A stretch of 64,000 nt of DNA from Oasisia sp. SBJ-2009 (taxonomy: Eukaryota; Annelida; Polychaeta; Sabellida; Siboglinidae), in assembly GCA_964017155.1 (NCBI GenBank), contig OZ024858.1, positions 23,308,157-23,372,156 of the forward strand, read 5' to 3'. Below the pieces are notes generated by a model. That model saw only the letters and a list, made by a program, of their open reading frames with translations. It did not search any database and had not been told where the DNA came from. Position numbers and translations under genes: made by a program. This document shows positions 12,801-21,560 of the stretch, piece by piece (the first letter of the stretch is position 1; each line of letters begins with the position of its first letter).

Positions 12801-15800
12801 CTGAAAACTGTTTTTCTCAAGCTATTTGTCATGCTACAAAAGATGACCAAGAATAAATTATGCTTACATTTATTATCCATAACCTGAGAGATTGTTTTTA
12901 TCATCAGACAATCACATGTGATGCTTCTTTAAATTTGTGACATGTGCAACAAATCCCCAAAAGGCTTTTTGAGCACTCTGAGTAAAGAAAGATAAATTTT
13001 TGAAATTTTAGTTAGTAAATTTCTGGCAAAGCAAAAACACTGATGAATTGTATTTAAGGTTGTTATTTAGCCTTGCAGACTGCTTTAGTGGGAATTGTTG
13101 AACATTGTCTTGTTAAATATGTCAGGAGTAGTGGTGTATGTATTTGTCATTATCTCAATCATAGTAGTCAGTACACTCAAATATGAACATCTAATATGAT
13201 GACAAAGAAATGCATAACATTATATTTGGTAATCACATATGTGGTAGGATCTATTTAAACTTGAAATTGTAAAGTAGAAACATATTTTAGTAAATGTTTA
13301 CACTATCCTTCTGTTTATGACCACTGCCACAGTATTTTCAGAACTCTTGTCTTACAATGAGTGAACTTTAGCCCATAATGAAGTCATGAATAACCTTTTG
13401 ATGTAGCATTGAAATAAAACTGACATTTTGGCCACAGGGAATGGAGATTCAAAATGTACAAAATAAAAGCCTCAAATTGCCTATTTAGTAGTGCTCTCTA
13501 ACCTGCTCCTTGTCTGCTTCATGACAGATTATTTTTATTACCTTTTAAATAAACACCCGGGCAGAGAACACGTCACTACCTGGTCTCTAGACACTGGTCC
13601 ACCTCTGTGCTATGTCTCACTGGGAGGGTGCTCCTTGCAGACGCAGTTTGAGAACGATGCCTTGGACTGTCGCCTAGGCAATGAGCAGGGTCGGCCCTAC
13701 GGGGGAGTCACTGCCGTCGTAGACTTCTGCACACACTCGCACAAGGATCAGCAGAACATGAACAACGGCTGCACTACGGTAGGTGTACAACTGTACCTGG
13801 ACCACAACGGTAGGTGTACATGGACCACTACGGTAGGTGTACATGGACCACTACGGTAGGTGTACATGGACCACTACGGTAGGTGTACAACTGTACCTGG
13901 ACCACTACGGTAGGTGTACATGGACCACTACGGTAGGTGTACATGGACCACTATGGTAGGTGTACATGGACCACTATGGTAGGTGTACATGGACCACTAT
14001 GGTAGGTGTACATGGACCACTATGGTAGGTGTAAATGGACCACTACGGTAGGTGTACAACTGTACATAGACCACTACGGTAGGTGTACATGGACCACTAC
14101 AGTAGGTGTAAATGGACCACTACGGTAGGTGTAAATGGACCACTACGGTAGGTGTACAACTGTACATAGACCACTACGGTAGGTGTACATGGACCACTAT
14201 GGTAGGTGTAAATGGACAACTACGGTAGGTGTAAATGGACCACTATGGTAGGTGTAAATGGACCACTACGGTAGGTGTACAACTGTACATAGACCACTAC
14301 GGTAGGTGTACATGAACCACTACGGTAGGTGTACATGGACCACTATGGTAGGTGTAAATGGACCACTACGGTAGGTTTACAACTGTACATAGACCACTAC
14401 GGTAGGTGTACATGAACCACTACGGTAGGTGTACATGGACCACTACGGTAGGTGTACATGGACCACTACAGTAGGTGTAAATGGACCACTACGGTAGGTG
14501 TACATGGACCACTATGGTAGGTGTAAATGGACCACTACAGTAGGTGTAAATGGACCACTACGGTAGGTGTACAACTGTACATAGACCACTACGGTAGGTG
14601 TACATGAACCACTACGGTAGGTGTACATGGACCACTATGGTAGGTGTACAACTGTACATGGACCACTATGGTAGGTGTACATGAACCACTACGGTAGGTG
14701 TAAATGGACCACTACGGTAGGTGTACATGGACCACTACGGTAGGTGTACATGGACCACTATGGTAGGTGTAAATGGACCACTACGGTAGGTGTACATGGA
14801 CCACTACAGTAGGTGTAAATGGACCACTACGGTAGGTGTACAACTGTACATAGACCACTACGGTAGGTGTACATGAACCACTACGGTAGGTGTAAATGGA
14901 CCACTATGGTAGGTGTACATGGACCACTACGGTAGATGTACATGGACCACTATGGTAGGTGTACATGGACCACTACGGTAGGTGTACATGGACCACTATG
15001 GTAGGTGTAAATGGACCACTACGGTAGGTGTACAACTGTACATAGACCACTACGGTAGGTGTACATGGACCACTACAGTAGGTGTAAATGGACCACTACG
15101 GTAGGTGTAAATGGACCACTACGGTAGGTGTACAACTGTACATAGACCACTACGGTAGGTGTACATGGACCACTATGGTAGGTGTAAATGGACCACTATG
15201 GTAGGTGTACAACTGTACATAGACCACTACGGTAGGTGTACATGGACCACTACAGTAGGTGTACATGGACCACTACGGTAGGTGTACAACTGTACATAGA
15301 CCACTACGGTAGGTGTACATGAACCACTACGGTAGGTGTACATGGACCACTATGGTAGGTGTAAATGGACCACTACGGTAGGTGTACAACTGTACATAGA
15401 CCACTACGGTAGGTGTACATGGACCACTATGGTAGGTGTAAATGGACCACTACGGTAGGTGTACAACTGTACATAGACCACTACGGTAGGTGTACATGAA
15501 CCACTACGGTAGGTGTACATGGACCACTATGGTAGGTGTAAATGGACCACTATGGTAGGTGTACAACTGTACATGGACCACTACAGTAGGTGTAAATGGA
15601 CCACTACGGTAGGTTTACAACTGTACATAGACCACTACGGTAGGTGTACATGAACCACTACGGTAGGTGTACATGGACCACTACGGTAGGTGTACATGGA
15701 CCACTATGGTAGGTGTAAATGGACCACTACGGTAGGTGTACAACTGTACATGGACCACTACAGTAGGTGTAAATGGACCACTACGGTAGGTGTACAACTG

Positions 15801-18800
15801 TACATAGACCACTATGGTAGGTGTACATGAACCACTACGGTAGGTGTAAATGGACCACTACGGTAGGTGTACATGGACCACTACGGTAGGTGTACATGGA
15901 CCACTACGGTAGGTGTACATGGACCACTATGGTAGGTGTAAATGGACCACTACGGTAGGTGTACATGGACCACTACGGTAGGTGTACATGGACCACTACA
16001 GTAGGTGTAAATGGACCACTACGGTAGGTGTACAACTGTACATAGACCACTACGGTAGGTGTACATGAACCACTACGGTAGGTGTAAATGGACCACTACG
16101 GTAGGTGTACAACTGTACATAGACCACTACGGTAGGTGTACATGAACCACTACGGTAGGTGTAAATGGACCACTACGGTAGGTGTACAACTGTACATAGA
16201 CCACTACGGTAGGTGTACATGAACCACTACGGTAGGTGTACATGGTCCACTACGGTAGGTGTACATGGACCACTATGGTAGGTGTAAATGGACCACTACG
16301 GTAGGTGTACATGGACCACTACAGTAGGTGTAAATGGACCACTACGGTAGGTGTACAACTGTACATAGACCACTACGGTAGGTGTACATGAACCACTACG
16401 GTAGGTGTACATGGACCACTATGGTAGGTGTACATGGACCACTACGGTAGGTGTACATGGACCACTACAGTAGGTGTAAATGGACCACTACGGTAGGTGT
16501 ACAACTGTACATAGACCACTACGGTAGGTGTACATGAACCACTACGGTAGGTGTACATGGACCACTATGGTAGGTGTACAACTGTACATGGACCACTATG
16601 GTAGGTGTACATGGACCACTACGGTAGGTGTACATGGACCACTATGGTAGGTGTATCTGGTCAAACTGGTAATGTTGCAAATGGTCAGCAGTCAGCGCAT
16701 TGTTGGATAGTTGATGTGTATCAATTACCAGGGCCTACAACATTGCCTGTCTGTTAATAATCATCTGTCAGGCCCTACTGCCAGCACATCTGTCAGGCCC
16801 TACTGCCAGCACATCTGTCAGGCCCTACTGCCAGCACATCTGTCAGGCCCTACTGCCAGCACATCTGTGTCTCAGTAATTACACCATACACTCATGTCTG
16901 TGCCAGTATAACCAGGCCCTACAATCATGTCTATGTCTATGCCAATAATCAGGCCATACAGTCTGTGTCTGTGTCTGTGTAGCCATATCCTACATTGTAT
17001 CAATAACCAGGCACTACCGTAATGTCTGTGCATATGCCAAAAACTATACCCTACCATCATTTTTGTGTCTGTGCCAGTAACCACACCTTACAACCATGTC
17101 TGTGTCATTAACCAGGCCCTACAGTCACATCTATATCTGTGCCAGTAATCCACCCTTACCCCTGTGTCTGTCTGTGTCAGGTGGTGACACTGACCAAGCA
17201 CCGAGGCTTCTCCAAGCCAGAAGACGAGCAGCTGCACGTGCTGCCGATGTGTGTGCTGGACGCGAGCCCTGAGGAGGGTGACTGTATGCTGCCCACCGCC
17301 CAGAAGATCAAAGAGGGCGCACTCGAGTGCCTGCAGCAGTACCCCATGAAGATGCGCATCCGAGCCACCCCTCTCCTCTCGAAGAAGAAGCGCAAGTTGT
17401 CGAACCGCGAATACGCGGCGAAGAAGCGCGGCGCGGGCCGCCCGCCCAAGTGGCCTCACATCCCGCACGTTGCGAAGGCACTGAAGACACTGAGGAACCA
17501 GAACCAGAAGAAGCCACTCCGCCGGCCAGACGGCCTGCGCCACCGCGTGCGCACGTGTGTGAACAGCGGGATGGCCGCACGGAGGCGGACAGTGTACGGC
17601 AACAACCGGATGGTGCTGCCTGCGGCGTGGGAACTGATGCAGGGCCGCGAGCTGCAGATCCACAAGCAGGAGAACGGCCTCGTGATGGACGCGGGCGTAT
17701 TCGCCTACCCCAAGGTGCCGGCCGCGTCCTACGGCTACCCCATGGGGGTGAACAATGTGATGCACCCGAAGGGTATGTTCCCAGAGTTGTACGCCAAGTT
17801 TCCACATTACTTGCCGCACGAACTCGACCCCTACCCGAAGTTGCCGCCGCCATACAATGACTACAAGAGGGAGCCACTAGTCGGTGCAATGCCGAGCGCG
17901 ACACCTCCCCCCGTTTGGCAAACCGCTCCAAGTGCGGCGTTCTCGCATGATCAGGTGAACAAGAACTGGTTTGGACCACGGGTTGGTGATAACCCGTGTC
18001 GGCTTGGTGCCGACGGCAAACTGCAGATAAAACAGGAACACCAGCCACAAAAGCAGCTGCCACCGATGCCATCGCTACACCAGCACCAGCCACCGCTACA
18101 TTCACCACAGCTACATTCGCCGCTACACCAGCGACAGCGGCCGTTCTCGACGCCCGCCTGTTGGAACGGTCTCGACGGGTTGGAACAACCGCCCGCCTCA
18201 AAACGACTCTCCGATCCCAGCTTCTGGCTTCCCGATGCCAAGCAGCAGCTGCCACAGCAGCCGCAGCAGATACCACAGCTCAGTCCACTGCACCAGCTGC
18301 CGACCCACACCAAAGCCATGTACAACGGTGGCTTCCCTCCAGCGAGCTCGTTGTTCGCACCACAGCTGTGCCAGCAACAACCGCAGCTGTTGCCACATCA
18401 GTCGGTCAGCGACATGTACGCGCGGAGTGCTTACAACCACTCCCTCGGACCACAGGTGGACGGCACAGTGGACGCAGTGTCCACTGACCGAGACGAGCCC
18501 AGCATACACCTGCCGGCCGTTGACGCACAGGAGAAGGGTTGCTGCTTCGAGACAGCGATCACCGAGAAGCCGTCGATGCCCAATCATCATTCGGCGATGC
18601 TGGACCAATCCCACAATTCACTGCAGCAAGTCGCCAGGCAATGCCAGCAGGGCGGGACAAACTGCTCCGGCCAGGCCGATGGGAGGAATACGCAGCAGAG
18701 ATACGATGCGTATCACGCGACGGCGATGTCCGACCGGCGGGGTGGGCGACAGCTGTACGCCGCTGACAGCGCTCCCATGTATCAGGACAACTCGCAGGTG

Positions 18801-20723
18801 TTTGACGGTCGCCAGGGCTACTTGTTCCCACGGCAACACGGGCCCCCCAGTGCACCACCACAGGCACCGCAGGTCAATAGCACCGGCGACGAGAAACAGG
18901 ACTACTTGTACTCACGGCAACACGGGCCCCCCAGTGCGCCACCACAGGCACCGCAGGTCAATAGCACTGGTGACGACAAACCGGCACAGGTGGCGCCACT
19001 ACGCAGCAACTTCTTCAGTGCGGACGGCATGAGTAAGTGCGGTCGACCCGCTCCCCCCCAGCTGGCCACGGACAAGTGGCCGGGATTCCCGTCCAAAGGG
19101 ACCTATGCGGAGAGTTACAGTCGCGTGGCTGCAGGCGACCCACACAAGGCGGGCAGCTACGGGGAGAAGGGGGAATTTCCCGGCCAGGCAGTCCCACCAC
19201 CACAACCTTATGCTGCCGAGGCAAGTAGGAAGTTTGATCCAGCCTTGTACCGGCCCCAGTCAACAGGTCTTAATTCAGCCACGCCCAACTGGGACCACCT
19301 GAAGAACACCTGTCACTACCCACTGCAGCAGCAGCAACAACAACAGCACCAGCAACAACGGCAGCAGCTGCACAGCCAACAACAACAGCTTCACAACCAA
19401 CAACAGCAGCAGCAACAACAGCAGCAGCAACAACAGCAGCAACAACAGCAGCGGATCCAGAACCAGCAGCAACAACAGCAGCAGGTGTCAGCATCATTAC
19501 CAGCACGAAGGCCAGGTGAGAATGCAGCGGTCAGCGATCGGTCAGCGCCTGCCGGCCAGCAGTGGGACTCCCTGCACCTGTTGTCCGAGGCCGTGTGTAT
19601 GCGGTCACCCACAGAGAAACAACACAACAGTCTCCCAGCAGTCACCAACAACACGCCTCTCAACCTCTCGCAACCGTCTAAGGTTCCAGACGTCCACCAG
19701 GTGGCAGCAGGAGGCATCAGTACCATTGACGGCGGTGAGCGGACTCGCCAACCGTCGACGCCCAGCAACACTACCTACTTCCCGCCTTGCGGGGCGTGGC
19801 CATCGCAAGACGGGAAACCCCAGAACGGGGGTAACTTCGCCAAGCCGCACCCCAAGATGGCGTGGCCACTCGCGAGTGCCGAAGCCGCCGCAGCTAACTA
19901 CAGCAGCCAGCTGCCGTCACAGCAGCAGAAGTGGTCCAACGGGATGCTGTACCCGGCGTTTGACAAGCTCCTGCAGCAGCAGCCACCCCCCGGCGCGGCC
20001 GCCGCCACGGTCGACCCGAAGGCCGAGACCGACCCGCTCGCCGGCGCCACGGAGGTGGTCACCGACAACCGCGAGGTGTTCATGGAGAACGACATCGGGG
20101 GCGTCGCGATCGCCCTCTCGCATGGCTCCGTGCTGTTCGAGGTGGCGAAGCGCGAGCTGCACGCGACGACGGCGATGAAGAAGCCGAACCGCTACCACCC
20201 GACGCGCATCTCACTCGTCTTCTACCAGCACAAGAACCTCAACCTGCCGAGTCACGGCCACCTCGAGTACGAGAAGAAGACGGAGATCTGGAAGCAGCGC
20301 CGCGAAGCACAGGCCCGGGAGGAGGAGGAGGAATGCCGGCGGCTGGCCGAGATGGCTCCCGAAGGCATACAGGCTCCTCTTCCAAATCCCATGCAGGCAC
20401 CCCAGTCCAATCCCATGCAAGCGCCGCCATCAACCAAGGCATTTGTTCCCGTCCAATCGCCGGCACCACAAGTGGCACCTCGTGGACCAGGCACCAGTCA
20501 GGCGGTGAGCGGTGCAGCGGCGCAAGTCTCCCAGGGGCTGCAGCAGCACCGCATCGACGTGAAGCCGACGGAGGCAAAGGTTCCAAAGATGGTCGTGCCG
20601 GAGTATCGTCTCATGTGGGACACGACGGTGCAGTACGCCACCACCGCCACCACCACCACCGTCAGCACTCGCTGGATACACCCACGCCCCGCCATCACCG
20701 GACCCTACCAGAGGTGGAGCTGA
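6329..20723 (+). CDS. TET: TET methylcytosine dioxygenase, catalytic part (partial gene, 5' exons missing)
   Basis: TET enzymes are nuclear Fe(II)/2-oxoglutarate dioxygenases that oxidise 5-methylcytosine to 5-hydroxymethyl-, formyl- and carboxylcytosine. The exons join in frame: 6329-6419, 7269-7362, 8432-8640, 9280-9424, one of 11846-11935 or 12001-12090, 13641-13778 and 17181-20723, giving 1435 codons with one 90-nt exon. The Cys-rich domain carries [28 protein letters not shown] and [14 protein letters not shown]. The double-stranded beta-helix has iron ligands HKD (13740-13748) and the distal His in RELHATT. The 2-oxoglutarate contacts are RIS in [13 protein letters not shown] and the His in [11 protein letters not shown]. 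Between the two halves lies a long Pro/Gln-rich insert, as in all TETs. The end ITGPYQRW-S matches the family C-terminus. Exon sizes 91, 94, 209, 90 and 138 equal those I recall for human TET2. Upstream exons, including any CXXC domain, are not seen. Confidence 0.96.
6558..6945. repeat. Compound microsatellite (TA, CT, CACGTG-like) in TET intron
   Basis: (TA)n with ACACACA interruptions at 6558-6741, (CT)n at 6818-6859, then TA and an alternating GCACGT/GCACAT tract to 6945. Alternating purine-pyrimidine DNA like the last part favours Z-DNA. Confidence 0.95.
7269..7362 (+). CDS. TET: TET exon: Cys-rich domain (94 nt)
   Basis: Acceptor TCTCTAG before 7269, donor TGG|GTAAGT after 7362. One base completes the Arg codon, then 31 codons contain [19 protein letters not shown]. 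This block is nearly invariant in TETs and includes a zinc-ligand Cys. It ends at codon phase 0. Confidence 0.95.
7690..8475 (+). repeat. 65-nt minisatellite overlapping the 3' splice site of the 209-nt TET exon
   Basis: About twelve tandem copies of a 65-nt unit fill the end of the intron. Each copy contains TGTTGTTTCAG followed by ATCATCCGGCGGTCTGG or close variants. That is the polypyrimidine tract, acceptor AG and first bases of the real exon at 8432. Similarity continues into the exon for roughly 45 bases with substitutions (GTTGATGAGAATGT in the repeat, GTTGAAGAGAAAGT in the exon). Copies nearest the exon are almost identical; those before about 7860 are more diverged. Confidence 0.93.
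8432..8640 (+). CDS. TET: TET exon: Cys-rich domain (209 nt)
   Basis: Acceptor TTGTTTCAG before 8432, donor ACC|GTAAGT after 8640. It encodes [14 protein letters not shown], a hydrophobic strand with VIWEGVP, and RRCGSNE, all matching the TET Cys-rich domain. It is preceded by many tandem copies of its own acceptor, so acceptor choice could vary. 8432 is chosen because it follows in phase from the previous exon and matches the family start (xxRRS..EEK). Confidence 0.94.
9280..9424 (+). CDS. TET: TET exon: Cys-rich domain core (145 nt)
   Basis: Acceptor GTCTCCAG before 9280, donor GAG|GTGAGT after 9424. It carries [26 protein letters not shown] and PRKFKL, the most conserved stretch of the TET Cys-rich domain. 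It is two codons shorter than the human TET2 equivalent as I recall it. It ends at phase 0, so it can join either downstream 90-nt exon. Confidence 0.96.
9643..9855 (+). mobile_element. 5'-truncated tRNA-derived SINE in TET intron
   Basis: It matches the body and tail of the full SINE copies at 25966 and 36578: CTACATTGCTCCAGTTCACT, then GTGTAAAGCGCTTTGA and GCGCTATATAAT. The tRNA-related head is missing. The following minisatellite starts immediately after it. Confidence 0.75.
9880..11790 (+). repeat. 20/40-nt minisatellite filling TET intron
   Basis: From 9880 to about 10980 the unit is about 40 nt and alternates GGAGGCGTGTCTGTACCCA with GGAGGTGTGCCCATACACA. Every few hundred bases it is interrupted by the insert TATGGTCTTCGCCCATAT. 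From about 10985 to 11790 the unit shortens to 20 nt (CAGGGAGGCGTGCCTGTACC). The unit has no stop codon in several frames on either strand, so long artefactual open frames result. No homology to the flanking splice sites was convincing. Confidence 0.95.
11846..11935 (+). CDS. TET: TET alternative exon A (90 nt)
   Basis: Acceptor CCACATTCAG before 11846, donor ATG|GTAAGT after 11935; 30 codons at phase 0. It starts [11 protein letters not shown] and contains VAP at residues 22-24, in the place of EEKLESHLQNL and LAP of human TET2. It is a paralogue of the exon at 12001: same length, same phase, both beginning GAG and ending ATG. By eye it matches human TET2 at 9 of 30 positions. Confidence 0.9.
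12001..12090 (+). CDS. TET: TET alternative exon B (90 nt), tandem duplicate of exon A
   Basis: Acceptor GTGTTCGCAG before 12001, donor ATG|GTATGG after 12090; 30 codons at phase 0. It begins [15 protein letters not shown] and retains KK at residues 20-21 and P at 24, as human TET2 does. By eye it matches exon A at 9 of 30 and human TET2 at 10 of 30. Only 65 nt separate it from exon A. Either exon alone gives the standard TET length; both together would insert 30 residues. Confidence 0.88.
12091..13640. other. TET intron, nothing further recognised
   Basis: Pyrimidine-rich from about 12420 to 12550 and AT-rich afterwards. The part just before the next exon is open in the exon's frame from 13491 but does not resemble TET, so it is intron. 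Confidence 0.6.
13641..13778 (+). CDS. TET: TET exon with iron-binding HxD (138 nt)
   Basis: Acceptor TCCTTGCAG before 13641, donor CTACG|GTAGGTGT after 13778. 46 codons include [16 protein letters not shown] and [14 protein letters not shown]. The H and D of HKD (13740-13742 and 13746-13748) are the two-residue part of the 2-His-1-carboxylate iron site. The donor is repeated downstream by the minisatellite that starts at this junction. Confidence 0.96.
13771..16655 (+). repeat. 23/31-nt minisatellite made of copies of the TET 5' splice site
   Basis: The unit is GGTAGGTGTACATGGACCACTAC (23 nt in two blocks: GGTAGGTGTACA and TGGACCACTAC). A 31-nt variant contains an extra ACTGTACA. The real junction CACTACG|GTAGGTGTACAACTG is the first unit, and CCACTACGGTAGGTGT recurs on the order of 110 times by length. 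Variants have CTATG, CTACA, ATGAACC and TAAATGG. 31-mers and 23-mers alternate in blocks, suggesting a higher-order repeat. Confidence 0.96.
16765..16868 (+). repeat. 25-nt tandem repeat, four copies
   Basis: The unit CATCTGTCAGGCCCTACTGC plus CAGCA is repeated about four times with no differences that I see. It shares AGGCCCTAC with the degenerate repeat that follows. Confidence 0.9.
16869..17180 (+). repeat. Degenerate ~45-nt repeat running into the last TET acceptor
   Basis: Diverged copies of TGTCTGTGCCAGTAACCAGG plus CCCTACA continue up to CTGTGTCTGTCTGTGTCAG at 17162-17180, the real acceptor. Each copy carries an acceptor-like TCTGTGCCAG. The relation to the acceptor is suggestive rather than proven. 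Confidence 0.65.
17181..20723 (+). CDS. TET: TET last exon: rest of catalytic domain with long low-complexity insert
   Basis: Acceptor CTGTGTCAG before 17181, stop TGA at 20721-20723; 1180 codons. It opens with the strand ending [12 protein letters not shown] (His contacts 2-oxoglutarate). A basic stretch SKKKRKL (about 17379-17399) is a likely nuclear localisation signal, and [11 protein letters not shown] (17421-17453) resembles an AT-hook (GRP core with basic flanks). The insert is rich in Pro, Gln and His, has a tandem duplication of about 27 residues around [20 protein letters not shown] (about 18823-18980), and polyglutamine between 19321 and 19490. The C-terminal core has [27 protein letters not shown] and [13 protein letters not shown]. 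It ends ITGPYQRWS. Human TET2 uses two exons here as I recall, so an intron is absent relative to it. Confidence 0.96.
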   Translation: MVTLTKHRGFSKPEDEQLHVLPMCVLDASPEEGDCMLPTAQKIKEGALECLQQYPMKMRIRATPLLSKKKRKLSNREYAAKKRGAGRPPKWPHIPHVAKALKTLRNQNQKKPLRRPDGLRHRVRTCVNSGMAARRRTVYGNNRMVLPAAWELMQGRELQIHKQENGLVMDAGVFAYPKVPAASYGYPMGVNNVMHPKGMFPELYAKFPHYLPHELDPYPKLPPPYNDYKREPLVGAMPSATPPPVWQTAPSAAFSHDQVNKNWFGPRVGDNPCRLGADGKLQIKQEHQPQKQLPPMPSLHQHQPPLHSPQLHSPLHQRQRPFSTPACWNGLDGLEQPPASKRLSDPSFWLPDAKQQLPQQPQQIPQLSPLHQLPTHTKAMYNGGFPPASSLFAPQLCQQQPQLLPHQSVSDMYARSAYNHSLGPQVDGTVDAVSTDRDEPSIHLPAVDAQEKGCCFETAITEKPSMPNHHSAMLDQSHNSLQQVARQCQQGGTNCSGQADGRNTQQRYDAYHATAMSDRRGGRQLYAADSAPMYQDNSQVFDGRQGYLFPRQHGPPSAPPQAPQVNSTGDEKQDYLYSRQHGPPSAPPQAPQVNSTGDDKPAQVAPLRSNFFSADGMSKCGRPAPPQLATDKWPGFPSKGTYAESYSRVAAGDPHKAGSYGEKGEFPGQAVPPPQPYAAEASRKFDPALYRPQSTGLNSATPNWDHLKNTCHYPLQQQQQQQHQQQRQQLHSQQQQLHNQQQQQQQQQQQQQQQQQQRIQNQQQQQQQVSASLPARRPGENAAVSDRSAPAGQQWDSLHLLSEAVCMRSPTEKQHNSLPAVTNNTPLNLSQPSKVPDVHQVAAGGISTIDGGERTRQPSTPSNTTYFPPCGAWPSQDGKPQNGGNFAKPHPKMAWPLASAEAAAANYSSQLPSQQQKWSNGMLYPAFDKLLQQQPPPGAAAATVDPKAETDPLAGATEVVTDNREVFMENDIGGVAIALSHGSVLFEVAKRELHATTAMKKPNRYHPTRISLVFYQHKNLNLPSHGHLEYEKKTEIWKQRREAQAREEEEECRRLAEMAPEGIQAPLPNPMQAPQSNPMQAPPSTKAFVPVQSPAPQVAPRGPGTSQAVSGAAAQVSQGLQQHRIDVKPTEAKVPKMVVPEYRLMWDTTVQYATTATTTTVSTRWIHPRPAITGPYQRWS
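19321..19490 (+). repeat. CAG/CAA repeat encoding polyglutamine in TET
   Basis: Mixed CAG and CAA codons encode Gln runs broken by His, Arg, Leu and Asn. The longest run is 18 Gln. Codon mixing should make it more stable than a pure CAG tract. It lies in the low-complexity insert, which is dispensable for catalysis in mammalian TET2. Confidence 0.95.
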
Positions 20724-21560
20724 TCACAGGACCCAGCACTGTTGGGGATGACAGGACACTATCACTGTTGGGGATGACAGGACACTATCACTGTTGGTGA
20801 TGACAGTACACTATCACTGTTGGGGATGACAGGACACTATCACTGTTGGGGATGACAGGACACTATCACTGTTGGGGATGACAGGACACTATCACTGTTG
20901 GGGATGACAGGACACTATCACTGTTGGTGATGACAGTACACTATCACTGTTGGGGATGACAGGACACTATCACTGTTGGTGATGACAGGACACTATCACT
21001 GTTGGGGATGACAGGACACTATCACTGTTGGGGATGACAGGACACTATCACTGTTGGTGATGACAGGACACTATCACTGTTGGTGATCACAGGACACTAT
21101 CACTGTTGATGATGACAGGACACTATCACCGCTGGTGCTGACAGGACACTATCACTGTTGATGATCACAGGACACTATCACTGTTGGTGATCACAGGACG
21201 CTATCACTGTTGGTTATCACAGGACCCTATCAGAGTTGATGATCACAGGACCCGGTGATCACAGGACCCTATCAAAGTTGACGATCACAGGACCCTATAA
21301 GAGTTGGTGATCACAAGACCCTAACAGAAGCGGACATGATCACAGCACCTTACCAGTTGTGTAGATGATCACAGGACCCTACCAGTGTTGGTAATCACCA
21401 TACCTTAATAGTGAAGGTGATCACCGGACCTTACAAGGGAAGGTGCTCACCAGACCCTACCAGTGATCACAGGACCCTACCAAAGTTGGTGATCACAGAA
21501 TCCTCCAGAAGTAACTTTAGGACTTGATCAGTGTTCATGATCACAGGACATTAACAGAGG
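20695..21560 (+). repeat. 26-34-nt minisatellite beginning at the TET stop codon
   Basis: Near-identical 26-nt units ACAGGACACTATCACTGTTG plus GGGATG run from about 20735 to 21060. They then decay into longer units such as GATCACAGGACCCTACCAGT at 21365 and 21465. The terminal coding sequence ATCACCGGACCCTACCAGAG plus GTGGAGCTGATCACAGGACC (20697-20736) has the same pattern, so the array includes the last codons and stop of TET as its first unit. Confidence 0.9.

Noticed and set aside
17088..20681. Many antisense and shifted frames over the TET last exon
   Set aside because: Shadow frames in GC-rich coding DNA; only the frame with [13 protein letters not shown] is conserved.
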